A stretch of 49,453 nucleotides of DNA. It comes from a virus. The notes beneath the pieces are model-generated. The model saw only the letters and a list, made by a program, of their open reading frames with translations. It had not been told where the DNA came from and made no database searches. The DNA lies in IMG/VR virus record IMGVR_UViG_3300009088_000002, positions 1 through 49,453 of that record. One strand, given 5' to 3'. The position numbers were made by a program, and so were the translations under genes. Within the stretch, counting starts at the first letter, position 1; the number at the start of each line of letters is the position of its first letter. Shown piece by piece: positions 1 to 7,759 of this stretch.

Positions 1-36
1 GCCCCGCAGCTGCAGTGTCCGTCGTCTACGTCGTGT

Positions 37-447
37 TCAGTCAAAGATGTCCTGTCCTTCCCAAGCGTGTTTGAACATCTGTACAAAGTGCTTGAGCTTA
101 CCCAGAGTGTCGAGCCCCAAACTCAACAAAACGTTCATGCAGGCATCACAAGATTTCACCCCGACAATCAAGATGCTATCCAGCCCCTGGGCGTCGTAGG
201 AGCCTCCGCACGTCTCGCAAGTATATCCTATAAAAGGCAACAACTCGTACCGGAAGTATAGGTCATTGACCGTGTCGGCTGCCTCTTCTGCGGTTCGGGC
301 CTTGGCCCAACGACCAGACTGACGAAAATTACCGTCGGGGAGATGCTCTCGGTAACTCGCTATGTGCTCGTCACCAAATTTCCAGACCATCGCTCGACCT
401 CCGACCACGAAAACCCAGTGGGGATACCAAATTTCCTGCCTGTTCAT
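37..447 (-). CDS. Hypothetical protein with two CxxC pairs
   Basis: The product is 136 residues and I do not recognise a family. Two cysteine pairs (CETC near residue 77 and CDAC near residue 99) could form one zinc site. The N-terminus is rich in Trp and aromatic residues. The start ATG (445-447) overlaps the stop of the upstream gene as ATGA, so the two are probably translationally coupled. It is the last minus-strand gene visible at the left edge, and no further start codon is seen in bases 1-36. No function is proposed. Confidence 0.75.
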   Translation of the reverse strand: MNRQEIWYPHWVFVVGGRAMVWKFGDEHIASYREHLPDGNFRQSGRWAKARTAEEAADTVNDLYFRYELLPFIGYTCETCGGSYDAQGLDSILIVGVKSCDACMNVLLSLGLDTLGKLKHFVQMFKHAWEGQDIFD

Positions 448-677
448 ACATCAGCTTTTTGCTTCAGATTCCTAAGAACCTGCCGTCCGATTTCTTGCTC
501 GCGCTCTGTGGTTGACATGAGACCTTGTAGGCTGTTTAGGTCAAGTCCCCGGGCGCTTTTCACTTCAGGGAACTTCTTCAAAAACTCTTCCAAAGTCATC
601 AACATTGATTTGTCCTCAGCTGGTTCAACCCAGATAGTAGTTCCAGACAAAAAACACCATCCGGGAACGGGTTTCAT
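444..677 (-). CDS. Hypothetical protein, 77 aa
   Basis: Unrecognised small soluble protein. A longer frame runs upstream, but the start at 677 (MKPVPGW) makes an exact ATGA overlap with the stop of the gene above, as at other junctions in this block, so I prefer it. The C-terminal half is charged and helical in character and includes an REQEIGRQVL stretch. No catalytic motif is visible. Confidence 0.7.
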   Translation of the reverse strand: MKPVPGWCFLSGTTIWVEPAEDKSMLMTLEEFLKKFPEVKSARGLDLNSLQGLMSTTEREQEIGRQVLRNLKQKADV

Positions 678-1114
678 AAAATCTTCCCGATGGGCTCCAT
701 ACCTTCGAAAAGCTTCTTGTTGACAATCTTGATTTGAAGGACCCTGATGACTGTGGGAATCCACTGCATGGAATACGGCGAGGTCTCGACCATCTGGTAG
801 AACTCGACCTGAGGGGCAGCGTAGAGGGCTCCACCGTTCTCGATTTCCAGACGCTCAGGAGTCGAGTAGTCGATGACCAATTCGGCGCTCACTCTCGGGC
901 CGTCTTGCCAGGTACTGGCATACCCGATTAGCTTCTCCCCAGAAAAGACCGGTACCGACGGAGCATGCTCGACCTTAGCCCTCAGGGCTTCGCCGGTCAA
1001 CTGAAAGAGAAGAGCCTTGGTTCTAAAAAGCTTAGTTTCTTCCTGAGTGAAGACCTTCTCAATAGCTACGACTTCGTCAGATACGGATTCGATGTTCTCG
1101 GTATTTTCGCTCAT
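674..1114 (-). CDS. Hypothetical protein, 146 aa
   Basis: Unrecognised. The start at 1114 (MSENTENIES) gives an ATGA overlap with the upstream stop. The 60 residues of open frame further upstream only shadow the neighbouring gene. The acidic N-terminus (about 1-25) is followed by a mixed alpha/beta region. No cysteine pairs or membrane segments are seen. It belongs to the overlapping small-gene block that ends with ThyX on its upstream side. Confidence 0.72.
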   Translation of the reverse strand: MSENTENIESVSDEVVAIEKVFTQEETKLFRTKALLFQLTGEALRAKVEHAPSVPVFSGEKLIGYASTWQDGPRVSAELVIDYSTPERLEIENGGALYAAPQVEFYQMVETSPYSMQWIPTVIRVLQIKIVNKKLFEGMEPIGKIL

Positions 1115-1440
1115 GCTAGCCCCGGAGCCTGGGTTGGAATCAAACCGCCCTGTACATATTCTACCAAACCCTTCTTCTGAATTAGCTCTGCCAGAAGAAT
1201 GACCAGGCCACAATACATGGGGTCTTCGCGCATCTGCTGCGGCTGGACGTCCTTGAAGTATGCGGGCGCGCATTGATTCAAAAGGGAGAGGCACATGTTG
1301 ACATCATCGCCTTTGAGATATTCGTGGCTCAAACAGACCAGGACTTTGAAATAGTCGTTGTCAGCTACCGACTGAGCCCGACGCATGTCCTGGATAACCA
1401 GCAGTTGATGCTCGCACTTGGCTTTGATTTCAGTGTCCAT
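1111..1440 (-). CDS. Hypothetical protein, 109 aa
   Basis: Unrecognised. Leu-rich and probably mostly helical. Four cysteines are spaced irregularly and do not form a clear zinc motif. The start codon directly abuts the stop of the upstream gene at 1441, and its own stop overlaps the next start as ATGA. Confidence 0.72.
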   Translation of the reverse strand: MDTEIKAKCEHQLLVIQDMRRAQSVADNDYFKVLVCLSHEYLKGDDVNMCLSLLNQCAPAYFKDVQPQQMREDPMYCGLVILLAELIQKKGLVEYVQGGLIPTQAPGLA

Positions 1441-1662
1441 TTAGTAATCCAGGATGTCATCTTCGGAGTCTTTCTCATCTTCGAAGAATTCATCATCGTA
1501 TCCGATGTATTGAGGTTCAGGGTAAAAGTCCTCAGGAGACTCCTCGGCCCGGGTGTTCAAGAGCTTATCTAGCTCTTTGCTGAGGACCTTCTTCTGCGCC
1601 GGAGTCGCGGTCTTCATCTTCTCGGCAATCTCGGCCAGTTTCTTTTTGATGTCGTCGGTCAT
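1441..1662 (-). CDS. Small charged protein, helical N-terminus and acidic tail
   Basis: The product is 73 residues. Residues 1-35 are Lys/Glu-rich with heptad-like spacing, suggesting an amphipathic helix. Residues 38-73 are strongly acidic (many D and E with aromatics), typical of a disordered tail or a DNA mimic, but nothing decides the role. It overlaps the upstream gene by four bases. Confidence 0.7.
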   Translation of the reverse strand: MTDDIKKKLAEIAEKMKTATPAQKKVLSKELDKLLNTRAEESPEDFYPEPQYIGYDDEFFEDEKDSEDDILDY

Positions 1663-1919
1663 TTGCCACCTGCAGCCGGCAGAGGAGGGGCGGGCGGTCG
1701 ACCAATCTTCAGGAACCGCTCTCGACTCAAGATTGCCACTTCCTCAAGGTATTGAAGCTCGGGGGTGACACTGAGATAATGCGCATCGCCTTTGTTCAGG
1801 TCGTAGTCTGCCAAGGCCTTGTACAGGTCCACCAGGAAAGTGTCGAGTTCCCGGACCGTTTCCCGGCGGTCCATGGTCATCAGGTCCTGGACCAACGCGT
1901 CTCTGATTGTTCCCCTCAT
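1659..1919 (-). CDS. Hypothetical protein, 86 aa, downstream of thyX
   Basis: Unrecognised, mostly helical. The start at 1919 (MRGTIRDAL) forms an ATGA overlap with the thyX stop, so it is probably co-translated with ThyX. The C-terminus is a Pro/Ala-rich tail. No enzymatic motif is seen. Confidence 0.72.
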   Translation of the reverse strand: MRGTIRDALVQDLMTMDRRETVRELDTFLVDLYKALADYDLNKGDAHYLSVTPELQYLEEVAILSRERFLKIGRPPAPPLPAAGGK

Positions 1920-2767
1920 GATATCCTCCGAAGTCCTTCGAAGGACCGGTTTTCGTTGGGAAGGAAATACCGGTACTGCATCCAACCCCGGAAGTTGCCA
2001 GAGCCAGTCTCATCATCTATCGCGGGCCTGGCTTGGTGTTCGAACGGCGAGACGTGGCCATTGTTTTTCAGCTGGTCATGAAGCTCTATATCTCTACCCA
2101 GATTATGGGTTGTCCCGTCGTGGTTTACAAGCGAAACTCGGGCGCATCGGGCTACACTAACTTTCATGGCATTCGGGAACAGGAGAATACGACGGTCTTC
2201 CTCGCTGATATACGGAAGATGCCAGTTAATTTCTTCATCGGCCCAGGAGGGTTCGCGAGAGACTGGGGTGCTGGCATTGTGGGCTTCGAGCATAGTATCA
2301 GCCAGCACCTTCATTTCCGGTTGGGCCATTTTGTCTGTTCGCAGAGCGTAAAAGTTTTCCCATTCAGTGCCTGTACAGACAACATGCGCGTTCATCCATA
2401 ACTCGACTAATCTGTTACTGAGTTGCTTATGGATTCCATTGTAGTCGAACCATTCTGCCTCGTGGACAGCATCGTCCCGGAACCGAAGCCAACGCCTGAT
2501 GGCAATATCTTTGACTCCGCCGGAAATCTCTTCCTCAGCCAACATGCCCGGTTGATTCTTGCCCCAGAACACCGGCATTGCGGGGTCTTCTCTGACCATC
2601 TGCAGTACCTTCTTGACCGGGATGGCCCGGCTGGAACTTGCATTCCGGCTCAAGGCCCGATGAGTGTTGAACTCAGCCAAGATGAAACGCGGAAACTTCA
2701 GCTGAAAGGTCGTCAGCCGATGGCCATTGGCGATGCTGTCGGCAAGAACTTTGGCTTCAATGGCCAT
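1916..2767 (-). CDS. thyX: Flavin-dependent thymidylate synthase ThyX
   Basis: ThyX makes dTMP from dUMP with methylene-tetrahydrofolate, FAD and NADPH. The product is 283 residues, in the family range. The signature is at residues 35-50 (THRALSRNASSSRAIP). This matches the RHRxxSxNxxSxR family motif but with Thr in place of the first Arg. Further family-like segments follow, such as ARCARVSLVNHDG and HVSPFEHQARP near the C-terminus. The gene sits in an overlapping operon of unknown small genes, four bases downstream of the 251-residue gene and probably read from the promoter at 3533-3543. Phages often carry ThyX to raise dTTP supply during replication. Family assignment is confident; activity is inferred. 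Confidence 0.93.
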   Translation of the reverse strand: MAIEAKVLADSIANGHRLTTFQLKFPRFILAEFNTHRALSRNASSSRAIPVKKVLQMVREDPAMPVFWGKNQPGMLAEEEISGGVKDIAIRRWLRFRDDAVHEAEWFDYNGIHKQLSNRLVELWMNAHVVCTGTEWENFYALRTDKMAQPEMKVLADTMLEAHNASTPVSREPSWADEEINWHLPYISEEDRRILLFPNAMKVSVARCARVSLVNHDGTTHNLGRDIELHDQLKNNGHVSPFEHQARPAIDDETGSGNFRGWMQYRYFLPNENRSFEGLRRIS

Positions 2768-2770
2768 TGT

Positions 2771-3526
2771 CTACTCACGATTGCGGAAGGAGCCCCCGAA
2801 ACGATAGCGGCCCAAGAGGAAAAACCAATTGTAAACCCGAGTCCAAAAACTGACCGGAATAATCTTACCACCGAGCGAAGTCGCAGTCTGTTCCGAGGTC
2901 TTGGGCTCAACTTTGAAGCTGGTAAGCCTGTGATTCTTGTCGACATCGACGATATACGTTCCTGGGTCAATGCGGGCCTGGGCCGAATAGCCCTCAAAAG
3001 CAGCAGCGAGTGTATTAGGAACATCAACCGACCCCCCGCTAACTTCATCGATTTCCGTGGTCATGTGATTTAACCTGGGATAGGCCCCACCACGAAGCTG
3101 AGCCGCAAGCTCAACCTCTTTCTGAAGTTCTGCGTTAATGGCTTCCAGGCGCTTCAGCTCTTCAGAGTGCTTGCCACGTCGGCGCACAAACTTGGCGTAG
3201 TTTTTGCCAAGTTTCTCTCGGAGTAGATTCTCAACGAAAACAAACTCCTGAACATTACCTCGGCCAAGAGCATCGCGAAGACTGACAAGGTACTGAGCAT
3301 CAATATCACTGAGAGGGCCTTTTGCTGCCATTCCTTCAAGATTGGCAATTTGGAGCCTAACCCAAGCTGGCGAACCCTCCGCAATGTCACCGGTAAAATC
3401 CAGCGGATAGCCTTGCTGTTGGGCTCGCGCCACGAAATCCTGCACTTCGTCAAAATCCAGTTTCTTCGCTTCTTGCTGTTCCATTTCAATCTCCGGGTCT
3501 TCGATGCAGTCGTACTTTCCAAACAT
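2771..3526 (-). CDS. Hypothetical protein, 251 aa, with helical middle and hydrophobic C-terminal segment
   Basis: Not recognised. Residues 85-140 are charged and likely helical or coiled coil. About residues 150-215 look like a beta-rich domain. A short aromatic segment (SFWTRVYNWFFLLG, near 228-241) could touch a membrane but is short for a spanning helix. The ATG lies only six bases after an extended -10 element (TGTGATATACT), so the transcript may be leaderless. First gene of the run leading to thyX. Confidence 0.72.
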   Translation of the reverse strand: MFGKYDCIEDPEIEMEQQEAKKLDFDEVQDFVARAQQQGYPLDFTGDIAEGSPAWVRLQIANLEGMAAKGPLSDIDAQYLVSLRDALGRGNVQEFVFVENLLREKLGKNYAKFVRRRGKHSEELKRLEAINAELQKEVELAAQLRGGAYPRLNHMTTEIDEVSGGSVDVPNTLAAAFEGYSAQARIDPGTYIVDVDKNHRLTSFKVEPKTSEQTATSLGGKIIPVSFWTRVYNWFFLLGRYRFGGSFRNRE

Positions 3527-3532
3527 GCGCGT

Positions 3533-3543
3533 AGTATATCACA
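3533..3543 (-). promoter_or_regulatory. Extended -10 promoter, possibly leaderless
   Basis: Read on the minus strand this is TGTGATATACT, an extended -10 (TGnTATACT). I see no -35 hexamer. The hexamer ends six bases before the ATG at 3526, so initiation about seven bases downstream would put the 5' end at or next to the start codon. The same element recurs elsewhere on the minus strand. Confidence 0.6.
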
Positions 3544-3961
3544 ACCTGCGGCCGGCCGTGGACCAAGGCGAGACTCGGTGATAATATTCTTGGAGTTCCT
3601 CGGGTGTCATTTCCCTGGACATCGTGCAGCCAAGCTTCTCGTCAAAGTACAGCTTCCAGACCATTTCCAAGTCGGGAGCGTTGACGTAAAAATATTCGGC
3701 CAAATACGCCTTCCAGCCCAAAGTTGGCTGCCCGGTTATAAGGACACGCTGATTCCACTGATGCTCGTCGCAGATATACCCCTTCCAACGTGGGCACGGA
3801 GACTTGGCGTTGTGGACCCCGTGGTTGTTGGTACAGTCAAAATAGTCCGTGACCGGGTCGTAGAAAACGCGCTGGTCACATTTCTTGTGGAAGACCTCGG
3901 TGCCGGGGTCTGATTTGAGCTTTTCCAGGTCAATTCCAGTTGCACTCCGGCGCGTGGTCAT
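3539..3961 (-). CDS. Hypothetical Cys/His-containing protein, 140 aa
   Basis: Unrecognised. Cys and His residues between about 28 and 66 (CDQRVF, CTNNHGVH, SPCPRW, CDEH) could bind zinc. The C-terminal half is Tyr/Trp-rich. It overlaps the upstream 44-residue gene as ATGA. Its 3' end contains the promoter of the next gene. Confidence 0.7.
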   Translation of the reverse strand: MTTRRSATGIDLEKLKSDPGTEVFHKKCDQRVFYDPVTDYFDCTNNHGVHNAKSPCPRWKGYICDEHQWNQRVLITGQPTLGWKAYLAEYFYVNAPDLEMVWKLYFDEKLGCTMSREMTPEELQEYYHRVSPWSTAGRRL

Positions 3962-4092
3962 TTTTCAGTCCCCAGAAGATTGGTTACAATCGCACAGAGA
4001 CGTTTGAAGCCGTCTGGCAACGCCAGGTGAATGTCGTTGCCTTGAATTTCATGTTTACATCGAGCACAGACACGAATTTCTTTAGTGTCCAT
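3958..4092 (-). CDS. Small CxxC protein, 44 aa
   Basis: A 44-residue frame with a CARC pair near the N-terminus followed by KHE, resembling half a zinc ribbon. It is supported by the ATGA overlap with the gene below and an 11-base overlap with the gene above, the same coupling as its neighbours. Function unknown. Confidence 0.6.
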   Translation of the reverse strand: MDTKEIRVCARCKHEIQGNDIHLALPDGFKRLCAIVTNLLGTEK

Positions 4093-4693
4093 AGTTGAAC
4101 CCTAGCAGAAAGGTTCGAGGCTTCCCAAAGATGGGCTTGTACTCGACCTCGGTGTCGTACGAACCGCAGCAGCCGCTGTCCCGGGCGCGCTTATACCTCC
4201 GGACTTCCCCATTTTTCTTTTTGTCCGCCCAGCGCCAGTTGTTATTGCAGTGGTCACCGTGCTCTTTGACAAGGTCACGGAGTTCATCCTGAATCCAGAA
4301 ATCAATCTTCGGACCATACTTCGGGCGTGGAGGATTCTCCAATTGATACTTGGCGCGCATTCGACGGATAGCCTTTGCCGGCATATAAACCACAGTCTTC
4401 ATCACCGGAACTTGCCGAGTCCGAGTCGTGGCGTAGTCCCAAGTCGAAGGTATACGCTCTTCCTTGTAATGGTCCAATTCTTGCTCGCGCAGGGGCAACG
4501 CTTCAGCATTTGCGCGCCTGGTGATTTCTGCCCAATAGTTCGGATACAACCTGACATCCCGGTCCAAGTAAATATCTATCTTGTTTATCCACTCATTGAA
4601 TGGGATTTTCTTTTGCTCCCAGGTCCTTTGCGGAATCTTCGAACAAGCGTTGGCGTCTTGGTCCCAACGGATTTTGGCTTCAATATCACCCAC
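4082..4693 (-). CDS. Hypothetical basic protein, 203 aa
   Basis: Not recognised. Rich in Arg, Lys, Trp and Tyr (for example MRAKYQLENPPRPKYGPK and NWRWADKKK), so nucleic-acid binding is plausible but unproven. Two adjacent cysteines (GCCG) lie near residue 172. It overlaps the upstream gene by eight bases. Confidence 0.72.
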   Translation of the reverse strand: MGDIEAKIRWDQDANACSKIPQRTWEQKKIPFNEWINKIDIYLDRDVRLYPNYWAEITRRANAEALPLREQELDHYKEERIPSTWDYATTRTRQVPVMKTVVYMPAKAIRRMRAKYQLENPPRPKYGPKIDFWIQDELRDLVKEHGDHCNNNWRWADKKKNGEVRRYKRARDSGCCGSYDTEVEYKPIFGKPRTFLLGFNYGH

Positions 4694-4901
4694 GGTAAGA
4701 AGCCTTCAATTGTTCTTGAGCCACGGTCTCGGCAATTTCCGCCAAGCGCTGAATGACTTTTTTCGTGTTGACGCTATACTCTTCCCAGCGAGCATCCTCA
4801 CAAAGGATACCATTAAAAAGCAAAGGACCTGCGTTCTTCTCCAACAATGCCTTCATGGCATCGCGACGAAAAGCATCGAGTCGTTCTTCTGCAGTGGCCA
4901 T
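4686..4901 (-). CDS. Small helical protein, 71 aa
   Basis: Unrecognised acidic helical protein. An AGGAG ribosome site lies upstream of the ATG at 4901, and an extended -10 element lies about 20 bases upstream, so it is probably the first gene of a transcription unit. Confidence 0.7.
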   Translation of the reverse strand: MATAEERLDAFRRDAMKALLEKNAGPLLFNGILCEDARWEEYSVNTKKVIQRLAEIAETVAQEQLKASYRG

Positions 4902-4920
4902 GATAGTCTCCTAAGCTAGG

Positions 4921-4931
4921 AGTTTACCACA
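4921..4931 (-). promoter_or_regulatory. Extended -10 promoter
   Basis: The minus-strand sequence is TGTGGTAAACT, matching the recurring TGTGRTAnAnT element. It sits in the 32-base gap between genes and leaves a leader of about a dozen bases that contains AGGAG. No -35 is evident. Confidence 0.55.
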
Positions 4932-4933
4932 GT

Positions 4934-5389
4934 CTACGGTTTTACCTCAACCGGTTTTGGCTCTTCCGAGACTTGGTCGTAGTTCACGGCCGCGTGCTTC
5001 TTGAAATACAACCGGACCTTCCGGATGACGGCATCAGAAATATTATTGTCATTGAGAATGTCCCGCCAATCATGCAGCGGAACTTCTCCAAAGCCTTTCG
5101 GATTCCGATACCCGAGGATGAAAATTGGCGGGTCCGAGTAGATGTGCATTCCCTCGTCCAGAACCGACGGTAGAATTTCCAGGACCCCGTCTTCTTCATC
5201 GGTCCTGTGAGTTATCTCCACGGTGTCCACGACCGCATTGACGTCAGAGCTGCAGTAGCGAACCACTCCCAGATGGTCTTTGAAGGCTCTGAGATTCCGC
5301 CGGACGGCAAGAATCTTTTCAACCCGGGGCAAAATCAGAGCCGCAGTCTCGCGTAGCTCTTTCAAGTGCTCTGTCAGGTCGAGAAACAT
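4934..5389 (-). CDS. Hypothetical protein, 151 aa
   Basis: Unrecognised. The N-terminal 35 residues look helical, the middle (about 45-105) looks beta-rich and the tail is acidic and Pro-rich. There are no cysteine pairs or P-loop. It follows the 111-residue gene by nine bases and is probably in the same unit. Confidence 0.72.
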   Translation of the reverse strand: MFLDLTEHLKELRETAALILPRVEKILAVRRNLRAFKDHLGVVRYCSSDVNAVVDTVEITHRTDEEDGVLEILPSVLDEGMHIYSDPPIFILGYRNPKGFGEVPLHDWRDILNDNNISDAVIRKVRLYFKKHAAVNYDQVSEEPKPVEVKP

Positions 5390-5398
5390 TCACGCTCC

Positions 5399-5734
5399 CT
5401 AAAGGATAGATTGACTCCCGGGCGAAGCGGAGATTGTGTCAGAGAGCAACTGGACGCCTTTATCTTCCTTGAAACTCATCACGTGTTTTCCGCCGATGTG
5501 CACAGCCCAGAACAGAGGACACTTACAGTCCGGGCGGTAATGATTGTTGTCGGCAAAATGTCGATGACTGATGTCCTTGAAAAAACGGAACTTCTTCATG
5601 GCCTCGCGGGTTTTGTCAAGTGGGTAGAAGTGAGGTATGCCCTGACCGTCAGCAAATTTCTTGACCTCAGCGCAGGTACACTCACAGTAGAATATACGGT
5701 GCCGCGGAGGGCCTATTGACAAAAAATATTCCAC
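5399..5734 (-). CDS. Hypothetical Cys/His-rich protein, 111 aa, GTG start
   Basis: The open frame runs upstream to 6067, but that part only shadows plus-strand genes. I place the start at the GTG at 5734 (MEYFLSIGPP), eleven bases after an extended -10 element. CECTC near residue 20 and CKC near residue 73, with several His residues, suggest metal binding. Function unknown. It is divergent from the plus-strand operon that begins at 5774. Confidence 0.65.
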   Translation of the reverse strand: MEYFLSIGPPRHRIFYCECTCAEVKKFADGQGIPHFYPLDKTREAMKKFRFFKDISHRHFADNNHYRPDCKCPLFWAVHIGGKHVMSFKEDKGVQLLSDTISASPGSQSIL

Positions 5735-5744
5735 GTTGGATAAA
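5716..5744 (+). promoter_or_regulatory. Plus-strand promoter, TTGACA plus GATAAA
   Basis: TTGACA (5716-5721), a 17-base spacer and GATAAA (5739-5744). The -35 is followed by an AAAAATATT tract shared with promoters at 6916 and 7760. It reads into the gene at 5774 and overlaps the start of the divergent minus gene. Confidence 0.7.
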
Positions 5745-5745
5745 G

Positions 5746-5756
5746 AGTCTACCACA
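5746..5756 (-). promoter_or_regulatory. Extended -10 promoter, divergent
   Basis: The minus-strand reading is TGTGGTAGACT, eleven bases before the GTG at 5734. It lies just beyond the plus-strand promoter in a 39-base divergent gap. The two polymerases could not both occupy it, so the arms may be mutually exclusive. Confidence 0.5.
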
Positions 5757-5773
5757 AACGCCTGGAGAGCCAA

Positions 5774-6058
5774 ATGGCAAAGTTGAACGCGCGGGGCAGA
5801 ACGGAGTTGGTCAGATTGAGCAAAGTCCGCGAGGACCCCACCGACGACCTCACGAACTGGAGTCGAACCACGGTCGCGCTGATGAGCGATGGTTCTATCC
5901 TCCGGAAGCGCGACATCCGGTTCTCGTCCGATGGCCGCCGGCACAGCTACGGTTGGAAGAAGTTTGGCAAGATGCGGGACGCGGTTGCAGTCCCCGCCGA
6001 GGCCCTCCTCAAACAATTCGTCGACGCCTACCTGAAAGTGGGATATACCCGTGAGTAG
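5774..6058 (+). CDS. Hypothetical basic protein, 94 aa, first gene of the rightward arm
   Basis: Unrecognised. Lys/Arg-rich N-terminus, with a beta-strand-like middle (TVALMSDGSILRKRDI). First gene downstream of the promoter at 5716. Its end overlaps the GTG start of the next gene by eight bases. Confidence 0.72.
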   Translation: MAKLNARGRTELVRLSKVREDPTDDLTNWSRTTVALMSDGSILRKRDIRFSSDGRRHSYGWKKFGKMRDAVAVPAEALLKQFVDAYLKVGYTRE

Positions 6059-6395
6059 CAAAGTCATCTATCTCCATGGAGAGAATCGCCTGGCCGTCAC
6101 TGTCCATGGTCGAGACCTATCCGGCACTGAATTGGCCGAGCTTGTAGACGAGTTCGTGAACAAGGCCAACGAGAGCGACATGAAGGAGTTTGCCGAGCAA
6201 TTGACGACCCGGACCCATCGAACCCTACAGCAGAAGGCGATGAGGTTATTCCTGGTCGCTATTGAGGCCTGGGCTGACATCTTCGAGAAGGGCTCGGGGT
6301 GGTACGACCCCCGCAATGAGGCCACGGTCAAGCTCGCGGCCAAGATTGTGAAGGCGACCGGCGACAAGTACGACCGTTTTCTACCCCTCATCTAA
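6051..6395 (+). CDS. Hypothetical helical protein, 114 aa, GTG start
   Basis: Unrecognised. After a short beta-like start the protein is predicted helical from about residue 25. The GTG at 6051 is inside the end of the upstream gene, which suggests coupling. No motif seen. Confidence 0.72.
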   Translation: MSSKVIYLHGENRLAVTVHGRDLSGTELAELVDEFVNKANESDMKEFAEQLTTRTHRTLQQKAMRLFLVAIEAWADIFEKGSGWYDPRNEATVKLAAKIVKATGDKYDRFLPLI

Positions 6396-6403
6396 GGTCT
6401 GAC

Positions 6404-6919
6404 ATGCCCGCTAATCCTATGCCAATTGACGACTTCTATCAACAGGGCTCCGGTCGTCTCATCGCACCCGGTCACACGTCAGACATTTTCAACCCACTGA
6501 CGCTCCCGAAACTCGTGACCAGACTCGCGAGGAAAATCCGCCGCCTGCAGGCAACCCACGGAGTCAATACCTTGGCCGGTTGCGGTCAATCCGGACTCAT
6601 CATCGCCATCCTGGGGTACAAGCTCAAGCTCCCGATTCTATCTGTACGCAAGGAAAGGGATGACTCCCACGACAGCCACAGGGTGAACGGATTCGCGTCC
6701 GACGGGACCCGTTATCTCATCGTGGATGACCTCATCGACACCGGCCGTACAGTCAAGCGCATCTACACCTCCATCAAGAAAACTTCCGCAGACTACGGGG
6801 TGACCGACATCAAGCCCGTTGGAATCCTGCTCTACCACAGCTGCTACGGTAGCCCCTACACCTTGGAACACGACGCGAACTTGAAGCCCGTGGTCCAAGT
6901 CCCCACATTCGGCAGTTGA
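6404..6919 (+). CDS. Phosphoribosyltransferase-like protein
   Basis: The PRPP-binding signature is at residues 104-117 (YLIVDDLIDTGRTV), with two acidic residues followed by the DTGRT loop that binds the PRPP phosphate in type I phosphoribosyltransferases. The preceding region (about 56-85) fits the family core. The natural substrate cannot be told; salvage of a purine or pyrimidine base is the usual role. The product is 171 residues, normal for the fold. It ends inside the next promoter. Confidence 0.88.
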   Translation: MPANPMPIDDFYQQGSGRLIAPGHTSDIFNPLTLPKLVTRLARKIRRLQATHGVNTLAGCGQSGLIIAILGYKLKLPILSVRKERDDSHDSHRVNGFASDGTRYLIVDDLIDTGRTVKRIYTSIKKTSADYGVTDIKPVGILLYHSCYGSPYTLEHDANLKPVVQVPTFGS

Positions 6920-6944
6920 CAAAAATATTTTCGCTTGCTAAAGA
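6916..6944 (+). promoter_or_regulatory. Plus-strand promoter, TTGACAAAAATATT type
   Basis: TTGACA (6916-6921) continues as AAAATATT. At 17 bases the -10 would be TAAAGA (6939-6944). Aligned with the sister promoters, the conserved box is GCTAAA (6937-6942). It overlaps the last codons of the upstream gene and leads into the ATG at 6952, so the leader is very short. Confidence 0.65.
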
Positions 6945-6951
6945 AGGAACC

Positions 6952-7425
6952 ATGAAAACGAGAGACGTTCCACCACTCAAGGGCATCGTGGCCTTCGCGG
7001 AATGGTCATCGAATGATGACCTAACGGCGGCAATATGGCCCAAAGTCATCCCATTCCCGGCGCCTATTACCGACGGTCGAGTCCGCTTCGACGTTAGCTG
7101 GCACCAGGACGGCACTATCAAGAAGCTGGTCGGCTTGGTCATTGAAGTCGCGCGCAACGGCTTGCGAGTCTACGGTCTACGGTATCTGCAAAGACCGCAA
7201 ATGAGCGGACATGACGTTGAGGGTCGAGTGAATGTCGGGGGCAAGAACTACCGGGCGTTCACTTCCACCAGAGACTTCCTAGTCGAAGGCCAGCCAGTAA
7301 CCGCAGCCGTGCTCTACCTCTGCCGGCCGACGGAGACAGCCAAGGCCCGCAACCAGAGGCTATCCAAGGGAATCGGCAAGCTCATCACGGACCTGAAAAA
7401 ACTCGAAGCTGAAGGGACGGCATAA
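6952..7425 (+). CDS. Hypothetical protein, 157 aa
   Basis: Unrecognised. I use the ATG at 6952 after AAGAAGGAACC rather than the upstream in-frame ATG at 6916, because that one lies inside the promoter. The middle (about 40-120) looks beta-rich and the C-terminal 30 residues are a charged helix. Confidence 0.75.
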   Translation: MKTRDVPPLKGIVAFAEWSSNDDLTAAIWPKVIPFPAPITDGRVRFDVSWHQDGTIKKLVGLVIEVARNGLRVYGLRYLQRPQMSGHDVEGRVNVGGKNYRAFTSTRDFLVEGQPVTAAVLYLCRPTETAKARNQRLSKGIGKLITDLKKLEAEGTA

Positions 7426-7428
7426 CCA

Positions 7429-7686
7429 ATGTGGCTGATTAAACAGACGCGGGACGGCGGAGCGTTCATGGTGCTTCGAGAGACCTCGGGCGATGGCTGT
7501 ACTGAATTCCTGGCTGTCTTCAAAACTGCGACGGATGCTCAAAGGTTCATTGACGAGAACCAGTATCTACCAGAAGACGAAGTCAGCGTCCTCAAGCGCA
7601 TGCAGAGCATGTTCCAGAGCTGGGACAACGGCACCGTCATTAGTCAAGCCAAAGGTACCAGGATTTCTTTTAAGATGGACTTATAG
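7429..7686 (+). CDS. Hypothetical protein, 85 aa
   Basis: Unrecognised small alpha/beta protein. The stop codon (7684-7686) overlaps the first two bases of the CAT tRNA acceptor stem, so the mRNA and tRNA share bases. A processing cut at the tRNA 5' end would remove the end of this reading frame. Confidence 0.72.
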   Translation: MWLIKQTRDGGAFMVLRETSGDGCTEFLAVFKTATDAQRFIDENQYLPEDEVSVLKRMQSMFQSWDNGTVISQAKGTRISFKMDL

Positions 7687-7758
7687 CAGCCGAGTGGAAC
7701 GGATAACCAACGCGGGCCTCATAAGCCTGAGATATCGGTTCGACTCCCGGGGCTGCTA
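7685..7758 (+). tRNA. tRNA with CAT anticodon (Met or Ile2)
   Basis: Acceptor arms AGCAGCC (7685-7691) and GGCTGCT (7751-7757) pair perfectly. A five-pair anticodon stem (CGGGC with GCCTG) encloses CTCATAA, giving anticodon CAT. The D-loop has GG. The T-arm (TTCGACT loop) pairs poorly and looks as if it has one extra C. CCA is not encoded directly after it. Whether it reads Met or, after lysidine modification, the AUA codon cannot be decided. Confidence 0.75.
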
Positions 7759-7759
7759 C

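Noticed and set aside
5735-6067. N-terminal extension of the minus gene at 5399
   Set aside because: The 111 extra residues are antisense to well-packed plus-strand genes, have no ribosome site and would span both promoters.
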